DNA of 64,000 nt from NCBI RefSeq assembly GCF_049897565.1, contig NZ_JAFCWM010000013.1, positions 62,001 through 126,000 of the forward strand, read 5' to 3'. The notes under the pieces are model-generated. The model searched no databases. It was not told the origin of the DNA and saw nothing but the letters and a program-made list of their open reading frames with translations. The stretch's first letter is position 1. Each line of letters opens with the position of its first letter. The DNA is from JAFCUW01 sp049897565. GTDB lineage: Bacteria > Pseudomonadota > Gammaproteobacteria > Burkholderiales > Burkholderiaceae_D. A program made the translations under genes and the position numbers. Shown here one piece after another: positions 1-8,552 of the stretch.

Positions 1-1314
1 GACGCCCAGTTGTCCGGCCGCGGCGACGCGATGACTTTGGGCGGATTCAAGCTGGAGATCGACTTTCTCGGGTTGTTCGACACAGTTGCTTCGGTAGGTG
101 CGGGCAATACATTTGGCAATAGCTGGCTAGGCAGGCTGTTTGACGGGCATGGGACTTGGGCCGATACGGAAGGGAGCTTGCGTATCCCGCAGGGAATCCG
201 ATGCGTTCATCTTGTCGCAGCCCATGAAATTAGGCGCAGCTTTCCACTCGACTCGATCGCGGTAGGCCAGGTCACACCGGAAAATTCCGAAGAGGTGGTT
301 TTTCCTGGAGTGCATTCCGATCTAGGCTGCGGGTATAGTCCCCGGGAGCAAGGCCGTGGTCTTGATGTATCTGGTGAGGACATGCTCGCCCGTATTCCGC
401 TGCTCTATATGTACAAAAAAGCCCGGTTAGCGGGGGTGCCATTAAAACTCGAGGAAGCGAGCGGGATCGCAAAGAAACGTTTCGAGCTTACGCCGTCCAC
501 AATTCATGCTTTCAATGCCTACTTGGCTCAATCGACGATCAAAGTCGGTACTTTGACGGCAATCATGCGTGAGCAAGCCAGACTGCAGATGGAGTGGCGC
601 TTGGCCCGTCGCTCCAACGCCGCCATGCCGCTCGAAACCAGTCGCAGTTTCGAGCGCGCCAGCATATTCGATCAGAACGATCTGCACAGCGCCAATCTAG
701 AATTCGACAACGAAGTCGCGGCCTTCGAAAACTGGCGAAAGCAGAAGGGCCCAAGGTTTGTGCCGGTGGCGCAACCGGCCGGCTTCGCCAACGAACACGA
801 CAATGAATGGGAAGAGATCGCAACATGGTGGGACAAGGCACGTGCGCCGCATCCAGCTGTTTCAAACTTTTTTGATGAGTATGTGCACGACTCGCGCGCC
901 TGGTTCAAGCTGATTCCAGGCAACCCTGACAACGAACCAGACATGATTGCAAAGTTGGCGAACTGGGCGAAAACGTGTCAAAGAGTTAAAGAAAGCAATC
1001 TTCGGGAACAAAAGAAATATGAGGAAAATCAGCGGTCTATGCATCGACTTTTTGCTCGAAAGCCAGATGCCAGTGCTGCTCAATTCCAGCCGATGCACGA
1101 TGGTCTAACGGATGATCAGCGTCGGGCAGCCGAGGAATACTCCCGCACCGGCAAGATCCCGCGCATGCTCACCGAAGGGCGCGAACCATTCAATCTGGTC
1201 GCGATCGCCGGTAGAGCCGGCTACCTGCGCTTTCGCAAGATCTACGGTGGCCATGATAGCGTCCTTATCTCGCAGGCGGAGGAATCCGACCCGAACCGCA
1301 AAGAAATGGCATGA
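1..1314 (+). CDS. T6SS phospholipase effector, DUF2235/Tle1-like, 5' partial
   Basis: The frame is open to the first base of the window, so the start lies upstream and only the C-terminal ~437 residues are seen. FLGLFDTVASVG followed by PGVHSDLGCGY matches the second half of the DUF2235 (Tle1) alpha/beta-hydrolase core of type VI secretion lipase effectors. The nucleophile serine (GxSxG) would lie upstream of the window. The remaining ~330 residues are charged and alpha-helical and end in ...NRKEMA. Codon use looks somewhat more AT-rich than the flanking genes, as is common for effectors. A VgrG, adaptor or immunity gene would be expected upstream and cannot be checked here. The family is fairly sure; activity and secretion are inferred. 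Confidence 0.75.
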   Translation, partial: DAQLSGRGDAMTLGGFKLEIDFLGLFDTVASVGAGNTFGNSWLGRLFDGHGTWADTEGSLRIPQGIRCVHLVAAHEIRRSFPLDSIAVGQVTPENSEEVVFPGVHSDLGCGYSPREQGRGLDVSGEDMLARIPLLYMYKKARLAGVPLKLEEASGIAKKRFELTPSTIHAFNAYLAQSTIKVGTLTAIMREQARLQMEWRLARRSNAAMPLETSRSFERASIFDQNDLHSANLEFDNEVAAFENWRKQKGPRFVPVAQPAGFANEHDNEWEEIATWWDKARAPHPAVSNFFDEYVHDSRAWFKLIPGNPDNEPDMIAKLANWAKTCQRVKESNLREQKKYEENQRSMHRLFARKPDASAAQFQPMHDGLTDDQRRAAEEYSRTGKIPRMLTEGREPFNLVAIAGRAGYLRFRKIYGGHDSVLISQAEESDPNRKEMA

Positions 1315-1330
1315 AACGCCGCGTAAACAA

Positions 1331-1356
1331 AAAGCGCCGGGGCTAGCCCGGCGTTT
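1331..1356. terminator. Bidirectional terminator between the effector gene and dctA
   Basis: A perfect 7-bp stem CGCCGGG/CCCGGCG with loop GCTAG is flanked by AAA on the left and TTT on the right. It sits between two convergent genes, 17 bases after one stop and 24 before the other, so it can serve both. Confidence 0.7.
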
Positions 1357-1379
1357 CTGTTCGGCGTTGCAGGAATCTT

Positions 1380-2681
1380 TTACGCCGCCTCGCGCACCGG
1401 GAACATTTCCTTGTCCTCTTCCATGTGGGTCGGATGCTTCAGTTCGCGTTCGAGGCGATCATGGTCGAGCTCCTTCTCCCACTTCGACACGACGATGGTG
1501 GCCACGCCGTTGCCGATGAAGTTGGTCAGCGCGCGCGCTTCGCTCATGAAGCGGTCGATGCCGAGGATCAGCGCCATGCCGGCCACCGGCACGCCAGGCA
1601 CCACGGCCAAGGTCGCGGCCAGGGTGATGAAGCCGGCGCCAGTAATGCCGGAAGCGCCTTTCGATGTCAGCATCGCCACGCCGAGGATGGTCAGCTGCTG
1701 GCCGAAAGTGAGATCGGTGTTGGTCGCCTGCGCAACGAACAGGGCCGCCATCGTCATGTAGATGTTGGTGCCGTCCAGGTTGAAAGAGTACCCGGTCGGC
1801 ACCACCAGGCCGACCACCGATTTGGAGCAGCCGAGCTTTTCGAGCTTGCGCATCAAGGCCGGCAGCGCGCTTTCCGATGAGCTGGTGCCGAGCACGATCA
1901 GCAGTTCTTCCTTGATGTACGAAATGAAGCGGAAGATCGAGAAGCCGGTGAAATAGGCAATCGTGCCGAGGACAACGAAGATGAACAGGGCGCACGTCAG
2001 GTAGAACGAACCCATCAGCTTGGCCAGCGGCAGCAGCGACGCGATGCCGAATTTGCCGATGGTGAACGCCATCGCGCCGAACGCGCCGATCGGGGCCGCT
2101 TTCATGATGATGCCGACCACGCCGAAGATCGCATGCGAGAGGTCGTCGATGAACTTGGTGATTGGCTTGCCGCGGTGGCCAAGGCTCGACAGCGCCACGC
2201 CGAACAGGATCGCGATCAGCAGCACCTGCAAGATGTCGCCTTTGGCGAACGCGTCGACGAAGGTGTTCGGGATGATGTTGAGCAGGAAGTCGACCGTGCT
2301 CTGCGACTTCGCTTTCAAGGTGTATTCGGCGATGGCCTTGGTGTCCAGCGTGGCAGGGTTGGCGTTGAAGCCGTCGCCCGGACGGATGACGTTGGCGACG
2401 ACCAGGCCGATCGCCAGCGCGATCGTCGAGACGATCTCGAAGTACAGCAGCGCCTTGCCGCCGACCCGGCCGACCTTCTTCATGTCCTGCATGCCGGCGA
2501 TGCCGGCGACGACGGTACAGAAAATGACCGGTGCGATGATCATCTTGATCAGCTTGATGAAGCCGTCGCCGAGCGGCTTCATGTCCACTCCCAGCTTCGG
2601 ATAAAAAATGCCGAGCAGGACGCCGAGCACAATGGCGAACAGAACCTGTACGTATAGAATCTTATAGATGGGTTTTTTCAT
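1380..2681 (-). CDS. dctA: C4-dicarboxylate:cation symporter DctA
   Basis: Inner-membrane transporter of the DAACS family (succinate, fumarate, malate uptake with H+ or Na+). At 433 residues it matches the usual DctA length. The serine-rich re-entrant loop GTSSSESALPALM and the following VVPTGYSFNLDGTNIYM are family signatures for substrate and cation binding. About eight hydrophobic segments are visible from residue 5 onward. I chose ATG 2681 (MKKPIYKILYVQ) because it gives the typical N-terminus; the frame stays open 54 bases further upstream. It is monocistronic, and no dctBD pair is seen nearby, so its regulation is unknown. Confidence 0.93.
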   Translation of the reverse strand: MKKPIYKILYVQVLFAIVLGVLLGIFYPKLGVDMKPLGDGFIKLIKMIIAPVIFCTVVAGIAGMQDMKKVGRVGGKALLYFEIVSTIALAIGLVVANVIRPGDGFNANPATLDTKAIAEYTLKAKSQSTVDFLLNIIPNTFVDAFAKGDILQVLLIAILFGVALSSLGHRGKPITKFIDDLSHAIFGVVGIIMKAAPIGAFGAMAFTIGKFGIASLLPLAKLMGSFYLTCALFIFVVLGTIAYFTGFSIFRFISYIKEELLIVLGTSSSESALPALMRKLEKLGCSKSVVGLVVPTGYSFNLDGTNIYMTMAALFVAQATNTDLTFGQQLTILGVAMLTSKGASGITGAGFITLAATLAVVPGVPVAGMALILGIDRFMSEARALTNFIGNGVATIVVSKWEKELDHDRLERELKHPTHMEEDKEMFPVREAA

Positions 2682-2950
2682 GGTTGTCTCGCGTTGGTGT
2701 TTTTTGGATGTATCCATTATTGCTGAATTCGCCACGACCTTCTATTGTGGATTTCCACACCAACCGGGCAGGCAATTTTTGCCGCCGTCATAGGGGCGCG
2801 CGAAAAAGCGCCACACGATACGAATAACTGTTGTTATATTTGAATCGGCAAAATATACTCAGCGCTAATAAGTATTGATGATGTGCATCTTTCGGTTTGA
2901 CACGGAAGGCGCGTGATGCTGTGCTTCCATACGAACTTGCGAACCGATCT

Positions 2951-4426
2951 ATGACCCGACACCTGCATGAGCCAGCCAACGCGCTGCTGTACCGCGCGCT
3001 CGACCTGCCGACCGATCAACGCCAGCAGTTCATTGCCGATGCATGCGAGGGCGACGCTGAGCTGCTCGCGCTGGTCAGAACGCTGCTGGCGCGCATCGAG
3101 GAACTCGACGATTTCATCGAGTCGCCGCTCAACGTGCTGGCCGTTGCGCCGGCGATGCAATCGGCTGCGCCGCTGTTGGCCGAGCCGGCGGCGCTGCAAG
3201 CCGACGCGCCGCCACCGGCGCAGTTCAGCGCGCCCGACATCACGCTGGCCGCACAAAGCGCCATTGAACATGCACCAGTCGAGCCTGCCGTTGCCGTCCC
3301 TGAGCGGGGCATGTGGCAGCGCCATCCGTTAGGGATGACCACGGCCGCGGTGTGCGCTTGCGCGCTGGTGCTGGTCACGTCCGCCGCGCTGTGGCATGCA
3401 CGCCAGTCCGACCTGGCGCGCACGAGTGCCGAGCAACGCGTGCAAGCACCCGGCAAACCGGTACGTGGCGCGCAGTCCGATGGCAGCGCTGCGCTCGACA
3501 AAATTCCCGTTGCCGCGCGCGACCGGTTCGTCAACACTGCGCAGGCGTATCAGAGCCAGCTGGCCGAAGTACGCCGCGCCGGCGGCGACCTCGACGGTGC
3601 GTTGCAGGCAGCGCAAGTGTCGCTCGGTTTCGCCGAGCAGCAGGCGAGGGCGCATCTGGCAGAGGTGCGCTGGCGCGTCCAGCTCGCCGCCGTGCGTGGC
3701 CAGATCGGCACCATCCTCGTCGAGCAGGGCCGCACCGCGGACGGGCTGGCCGAGTTGCGCAAGGCGCTGGCGTTGCGGCAGGAAATCGCCACTAGGGACG
3801 CCGGCAACGAACAGTTGGCGCGCGACGTTGCCGATGCCAACGCGGCGATCGGCAACGCCTTGATGGCGACGATGGACAACGCCGCCGCCGAGCCGGCATT
3901 CGCCGCGGCGCGCGTCACGTATGCGGCGCAACTGCGCGACACGCCGGGCGCTACGGTGCTGCAAGCCGGCTTGATCGACCTGGAACTGGCGCGCGCCAAT
4001 GTGCAGAACCTGCAGCGCCACGGGCGCGACGCGGTTGCCACGCTGGCCTCGCTGAAGGCGTTGGTGCGCGACGCCGGCAAGGCTGGCGCCGATCCGTTCC
4101 TGGCGGTGCGGGTGGCCTTGCTCGACGCCCATATTCAGCCGCGCGGCACACCGGCCCAGGCGTACGCCGCGGGCCAGCAGGCCTTGTCCGAGCTGCTCAA
4201 GCAGACCGAGAAGGATCCGCTCGACACGGCGCGATTGCGCGAGAGTGCGATCGCATGGCAGACCATGGGCGAAATCGGCCTGCGCGCCGGACAGACCGAG
4301 TCCGCCTGTCGCTACCTGGGCTTGGCGGTGAAGCGCTACGAGGAGCTGGAAAAATCGAAGCGCCTGAATGCGATCGACAAATTGCGGCTGGGGCAAGTAC
4401 AGGCTCAGCGCAAGGCTTGCGGTTAA
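2951..4426 (+). CDS. Kinase-like membrane protein with TPR-type C-terminus, no kinase domain
   Basis: 491 residues from ATG 2951; a TTG at 2897 in frame is less likely. The N-terminal ~65 residues (ALDLPTDQRQQFIADACEGD... LLARI) resemble the leader found ahead of the catalytic domain in many proteobacterial Ser/Thr kinases. Instead of a kinase domain there is an Ala/Pro-rich linker, one membrane span at about residues 128-148, and a helical repeat region (150-490) with TPR-like spacing. No glycine-rich loop, VAIK lysine, HRD or DFG motif is present. It stands alone, with weak ribosome-binding sequence. The likely role is a scaffold or a degraded kinase relative; the function is unknown. Confidence 0.6.
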   Translation: MTRHLHEPANALLYRALDLPTDQRQQFIADACEGDAELLALVRTLLARIEELDDFIESPLNVLAVAPAMQSAAPLLAEPAALQADAPPPAQFSAPDITLAAQSAIEHAPVEPAVAVPERGMWQRHPLGMTTAAVCACALVLVTSAALWHARQSDLARTSAEQRVQAPGKPVRGAQSDGSAALDKIPVAARDRFVNTAQAYQSQLAEVRRAGGDLDGALQAAQVSLGFAEQQARAHLAEVRWRVQLAAVRGQIGTILVEQGRTADGLAELRKALALRQEIATRDAGNEQLARDVADANAAIGNALMATMDNAAAEPAFAAARVTYAAQLRDTPGATVLQAGLIDLELARANVQNLQRHGRDAVATLASLKALVRDAGKAGADPFLAVRVALLDAHIQPRGTPAQAYAAGQQALSELLKQTEKDPLDTARLRESAIAWQTMGEIGLRAGQTESACRYLGLAVKRYEELEKSKRLNAIDKLRLGQVQAQRKACG

Positions 4427-4616
4427 CTTCCTTGCGCTTGCTGCTCATTTCTTTGTTCTAAGGGGTGACCAAGACAGGAATCTGTTCTGTTGCGGTGGCC
4501 ATATTCCCCCTCAAAAAAATCGTGCATGCACTTACACGACCAGTTTACGTGAATCGGAGCGCACTTCAATCGCGCTTCGACACCGGCCGTTGAGGTTCCT
4601 TAAGCAGAGCGTGTGA

Positions 4617-5702
4617 TCACAGGTGTCGCAGCTTTTCGATCAACTGGTCGACAAGCATGATCTGGTGGAAGTCGTGCGCCGTCCCCTCGAGCTTGGCGTG
4701 CACCTCGGCGGCGCTGGCAAATGGCGCGGCGATCGCGGCGTAACGCTGCTGCAGAAGCGGCTCATTGGATAACTCCAGGAACCGCAAGTGCGTGTACAGG
4801 TGAATCAGATCCTTCGTGTGATGAGTGCCGATACTGGTGCCGCCGATGTGATACGCGCTGCCGGCGCCGTCCGCGTCGAGCTGCGTCACGCCGAGTCCGT
4901 CCGCGTAGGCGAGGGCCAGCAGCACGTGCAGCGTGTCGTAGAAGACGTGATAGCTCTTCATCGTGGCGCCGTCGCGCAGGCCGATGCTGGCCAGCCGGCT
5001 GCGCGCCGGCTCGGGCACCTGCCGATACGGCTGGGCGCCGACGCCATATTGCGCCATGAGCCGCTTGAACACGTCGATGCGCAAGTACAGGAAATGCGTC
5101 AGCGGGTAGATCCAGCGGCCGTCGCTGCTGGCGTCCTTGTATAGACACAGCAGAAAATCCTGGTCGTCGAAACGCAGCTGCTGCAAGATGGTGCGGTCGA
5201 AAACGTACAGGTCGTGGTCGAGCACGCCAAAGTCATGTTCGCTGTGTTGCACCAGCAGGTTGATCATCGCGCCGTGGTTGACGCTCGAGTTCGGCAGCGA
5301 GGCGACGCGCATTTGCGGCATCGACGGAAAACGTTCGCGCAGCAAGTCCGCTTCCCAGCGACGCGCGCCGTTGAGCAGCAGCAACACGCGCAGGTCGGCA
5401 GCTACCAGGCGCAGGCACGGCAGCAGGAAGTGCAGCGTCTGCGGCATGACAATGACGTAAAAGATGCCGTCCAGCGAACCCGGCTGGCGGGCGAGGAAAC
5501 GGCGAAAGCGCGCCGGCGTTACCCAGCGCTGCAGCACGCCGTCGTTGACCGCGTACGCCAGTTTCCGGTACGCGCGCAATCCGACTGCCTGCGGCATGCG
5601 CCGCAGCAGCACGTCCCAGTGCGAGTGGCCGCGCGCGCTCAGGCGCTGGTACAGCAGCCGCGCCGCGCGCGCATTGGCGCGAAGTTGGGTCAGCAAGGCC
5701 AT
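4617..5702 (-). CDS. Hypothetical protein, possibly a GT-A-type glycosyltransferase
   Basis: 361 residues from ATG 5702, which lies two bases after the stop of the upstream amidohydrolase gene, so the two are probably translationally coupled. I do not recognise the family with certainty. The stretch around residues 105-180 contains a hydrophobic strand, NHGAMINLL and FGVLDHDLYVFD, which looks like the nucleotide-sugar and metal-binding part (a D-x-D) of GT-A glycosyltransferases. No signal peptide or clear membrane span is visible, so it is probably cytoplasmic. The glycosyltransferase idea is inference only. Confidence 0.55.
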   Translation of the reverse strand: MALLTQLRANARAARLLYQRLSARGHSHWDVLLRRMPQAVGLRAYRKLAYAVNDGVLQRWVTPARFRRFLARQPGSLDGIFYVIVMPQTLHFLLPCLRLVAADLRVLLLLNGARRWEADLLRERFPSMPQMRVASLPNSSVNHGAMINLLVQHSEHDFGVLDHDLYVFDRTILQQLRFDDQDFLLCLYKDASSDGRWIYPLTHFLYLRIDVFKRLMAQYGVGAQPYRQVPEPARSRLASIGLRDGATMKSYHVFYDTLHVLLALAYADGLGVTQLDADGAGSAYHIGGTSIGTHHTKDLIHLYTHLRFLELSNEPLLQQRYAAIAAPFASAAEVHAKLEGTAHDFHQIMLVDQLIEKLRHL

Positions 5703-5704
5703 CG

Positions 5705-6988
5705 CTATTGGCGGCGGTAAATGACTCCGCCTTTCATGACGAAGCCGACGTTGCGCACCGCGGCGATATCGGCGGTCGGGTCGCCATCGACGGCGACCAG
5801 GTCGGCCAGCATGCCCGCTTTTAATTGTCCCAGGTCTTTCGACTTGCCGAGGATGGCGGCGCTGACCGTGGTTGCCGAGCGCAGCGCTTCGGTCGGGGTC
5901 ATGCCGAGCCGCACCATCCACTCCAATTCGCGCGCGTTGGTGCCGTGCGCAAAGACGCCGACGTCGCTGCCGTTGCCGATGATGACGCCAACCTTGCGCG
6001 CCAGCCGGAATGCTTGCGCTGCCTGCTGCATGGCGGCCGTTGGCGCGCCGCCGCGAACGTGCTTCTGGAAGTATTCGCCGATCGCTTCGGACGCGGTCAG
6101 GGTCGGCACGTAGGCGGTGCCGCGCTCGGCCATCAGACGGAAGGTGGCCTCGGTGATGCCGTAGCCGTGTTCGATGGTATCGGCGCCGGCCAGCACCGCC
6201 ATCCGGGTCGCCTCGTCGGTGCTGGCGTGGACGGCGACCTTGCGGCCAGTCACGTGCGCCGCCTGGACCATCGCCTTCATCTCCTCGGACGTGAATGTCG
6301 GGCGGGCGCTGCCGTCGATGCCGGTGCGGTAGTCGGCGTAGAACTTGATCCAGTCGGCGCCGCGCGAGGACTGCTCGCGCACCGCGCGCGTGACGCCGTC
6401 GACCCCGGTCGCTTCCTGCGCGCCGTGCGGCAAGTCCATGTCGGGACGGAAGTTGCGCCCGGCCGGGCCGTAACTGCTGCTGGCGACGATCGCCAGCGTG
6501 GCGATGTACAACCGCGGGCCGGGAATGGCGCCGTCCTCGATGGCGCGCTTGACGGCGACGTCGGCGTAATTGGCGCCCTCGGTGCCCAGATCGCGCAAGG
6601 TGGTGAAGCCGGCCTGCAGGGTGGCGGCGGCGTGCTTGCCGGCCAGCAAGGTGCGGTATTCGACCGCTTCCTTCATGACCTGGTCGTCCCAGCTCGTCTC
6701 GTTGTACGGGTGCAGCAATACGTGCGAGTGCAGGTCCATCAGGCCCGGGATCAGCGTCTTGCCTGGCAGGTCGATGCGCTCGGCGTCGGCCGGCGCGGCC
6801 ACGCTGGCCACCGGGCCGACGGCCTGGATGCGGCCCTGCGCCACCAGCACGGCCCAGCCCGTGTGCGCGGCGCCATCGCCGGTCCACACGCGGTCGGCGG
6901 TCAGCAGCACGGGGCGCGGGTCGGCCGCGTGCGTGGTCGCCGCGATCAGCGCCAAGGCGGCGAATGACAGTTTGGACAGGATCCGCAT
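5705..6988 (-). CDS. Secreted amidohydrolase (imidazolonepropionase/prolidase-like)
   Basis: 427 residues from ATG 6988, which starts a clear signal peptide (MRILSKLSFAALALIAATTHA), so it is exported to the periplasm. Amidohydrolase metal-site motifs are intact: GLMDLHSHV (HxH), a candidate bridging lysine in ADWIKFYAD, KVAVHAS, DTIEHGYG and the late aspartate in GNGSDVG. The C-terminal LKAGMLADLVAVDGDP rebuilds the small beta domain. Members of this branch hydrolyse dipeptides or cyclic amides; the substrate cannot be told. It is followed two bases later by the coupled glycosyltransferase-like gene. Confidence 0.82.
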   Translation of the reverse strand: MRILSKLSFAALALIAATTHAADPRPVLLTADRVWTGDGAAHTGWAVLVAQGRIQAVGPVASVAAPADAERIDLPGKTLIPGLMDLHSHVLLHPYNETSWDDQVMKEAVEYRTLLAGKHAAATLQAGFTTLRDLGTEGANYADVAVKRAIEDGAIPGPRLYIATLAIVASSSYGPAGRNFRPDMDLPHGAQEATGVDGVTRAVREQSSRGADWIKFYADYRTGIDGSARPTFTSEEMKAMVQAAHVTGRKVAVHASTDEATRMAVLAGADTIEHGYGITEATFRLMAERGTAYVPTLTASEAIGEYFQKHVRGGAPTAAMQQAAQAFRLARKVGVIIGNGSDVGVFAHGTNARELEWMVRLGMTPTEALRSATTVSAAILGKSKDLGQLKAGMLADLVAVDGDPTADIAAVRNVGFVMKGGVIYRRQ

Positions 6989-7121
6989 CGGTGTATTCCA
7001 GGAGATTGGGAGGAGGCAATCATATAGGAAGAAGTGAAACAACGCAGCGTGACTTTTCGCGCATTTTGCGGGCCGCGCGGGCTGCTAGAATGGGTATTCT
7101 GCAAATTGCCGAAGGAACCAC

Positions 7122-7565
7122 GTGCGCCTACTTCACCACGCCTTGCTCGCTGCCGTCTTCGCCACCGCGCCTGTTGGGGCGGCGGACCTGAGCAGTTACT
7201 TTCCGCCGCGCGATGCGGCGCAATTCCTCGTGGCCAATTTTGACCTGGCGTCGATTCGCAGTTCCTTCGGTCCGAAGCGTACGCTTGCGCAGCGCAGCTT
7301 TGCTTCGCTGGGATTGGTGCCCACGAAGGTGACCCAGGACGAAGTCGAATTCGATGGCGCCGACTGGTACTACAGCGTCAAGGTGCTGCGCCGGGGCGAC
7401 CTCAACCGCGACGGCATCGAAGACCTCGAAGTGTGTTTCGTCGACAAGGCGAAAGGTGCGAGCTACAACAGCCAGCAGGCGTTGCTGGTGATGCGCTATT
7501 CCGACAGTTCACTGGCGGTCGCGTTGAGCTTCGAGGTCAGCGGCTGCGAAACGTTCGCCCAATAA
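7122..7565 (+). CDS. Small exported hypothetical protein
   Basis: 147 residues from GTG 7122, chosen because AAGGA lies a few bases upstream and the product begins with a typical signal peptide ending VGAADLSS. One segment, RGDLNRDGIEDLEVCF, resembles the calcium-binding DxDxDG loop of dockerin/FG-GAP type repeats. Two cysteines (in LEVCF and SGCET) could form a disulfide. No family is recognised. It is divergent from the amidohydrolase gene and convergent with bdhA. Confidence 0.65.
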   Translation: MRLLHHALLAAVFATAPVGAADLSSYFPPRDAAQFLVANFDLASIRSSFGPKRTLAQRSFASLGLVPTKVTQDEVEFDGADWYYSVKVLRRGDLNRDGIEDLEVCFVDKAKGASYNSQQALLVMRYSDSSLAVALSFEVSGCETFAQ

Positions 7566-7618
7566 CATGAAGTGCGGGAGAATGATCCCGAAACTGCGCG
7601 AACAAAGCCCCGGGCAGG

Positions 7619-8413
7619 CTACTGTGCCGCCCAGCCGCCGTCCATGTTCCATGCCACGCCGCGCACCTGGTTGCCGGCCGGGCTGCAGAAGAACACCGCC
7701 AGAGCGCCGAGTTCTTCCGGCGTGACAAATTCGCCCGACGGCTGCTTTTCCGCCAGCAGCGCCTTCTTGGCGACATCGTTGCTGCTGCCTTCGCGCGCGG
7801 CGCGGTCGTCGACCTGCTTTTGCACCAGCGGCGTCAGCACCCAGCCCGGGCAGATGGCGTTGCACGTCACGCCGGTCTGCGCCGTCTCCAGCGCGGTAAC
7901 CTTGGTAAAGCCGACCAGGCCGTGCTTGGCGGCGACATACGCCGACTTCTGCGCCGAACCGACCAGTCCGTGCACCGACGCCAGGTTGATGATGCGGCCC
8001 CAGTTCTTTTGCTTCATGCCAGGCAGCGCCAGGCGCGTGGTGTGAAACGCCGACGTCAGGTTGATGGCGATGATCGCATCCCACTTTTCAGCCGGGAAGT
8101 CTTCGATGTTGGCCACGTGCTGAATGCCGGCATTGTTGACCAGCACGTCGACGCCGCCGAATTTTTCGGTGGCGAACGCCATCATCGCCTCGATTTCGGC
8201 CGGCTTCGACATGTCGGCATTGTGATACGCGGTCTGCACCCCAAAATTCTCGCCGATCTCGGTGTAGAGCTTTTCGATCTGCTGGGCATCGCCAAAACCG
8301 TTGAAGACGATGTTGGCGCCCTGTTCGGCCAGCGAACGGGCAATGCCCAGGCCGATGCCGGAGGTCGATCCGGTGACGAGTGCTGTCTTACCGCTTAACA
8401 TGCTGCTTTTCAT
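7619..8413 (-). CDS. bdhA: 3-hydroxybutyrate dehydrogenase (SDR family)
   Basis: Cytoplasmic NAD-dependent oxidation of (R)-3-hydroxybutyrate to acetoacetate in polyhydroxybutyrate turnover. 264 residues, with TGSTSGIGLGIA for the cofactor loop, NNAGIQHV, the catalytic Ser in NLASVHG and Tyr/Lys in SAYVAAKHGLVGFTK. The IQHVANIEDFP and ICPGWVLTPLVQKQ stretches are typical of BdhA rather than of general SDRs. Start ATG 8413 has a strong GAGGAA site. It is divergent from an alpha/beta hydrolase gene with a 139-base shared promoter region. Confidence 0.9.
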   Translation of the reverse strand: MKSSMLSGKTALVTGSTSGIGLGIARSLAEQGANIVFNGFGDAQQIEKLYTEIGENFGVQTAYHNADMSKPAEIEAMMAFATEKFGGVDVLVNNAGIQHVANIEDFPAEKWDAIIAINLTSAFHTTRLALPGMKQKNWGRIINLASVHGLVGSAQKSAYVAAKHGLVGFTKVTALETAQTGVTCNAICPGWVLTPLVQKQVDDRAAREGSSNDVAKKALLAEKQPSGEFVTPEELGALAVFFCSPAGNQVRGVAWNMDGGWAAQ

Positions 8414-8552
8414 TGTTTCCTCTATAAAAAAATGGAGATGGCGAAGGTGGGCAGCACGACAGGCTACACTTGCCCAAGATTTTAATCGCAACGACCGGTA
8501 AAATGTCGGTTGTAGACAAAATTGAAGCATCGCGTTGAATCTGGGAGCCGGC

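Noticed and set aside
5703..7019. N-terminal 440 residues of a longer frame continuing into the glycosyltransferase-like gene
   Set aside because: This part is an Arg-rich out-of-frame reading of the amidohydrolase gene; the true start is ATG 5702.
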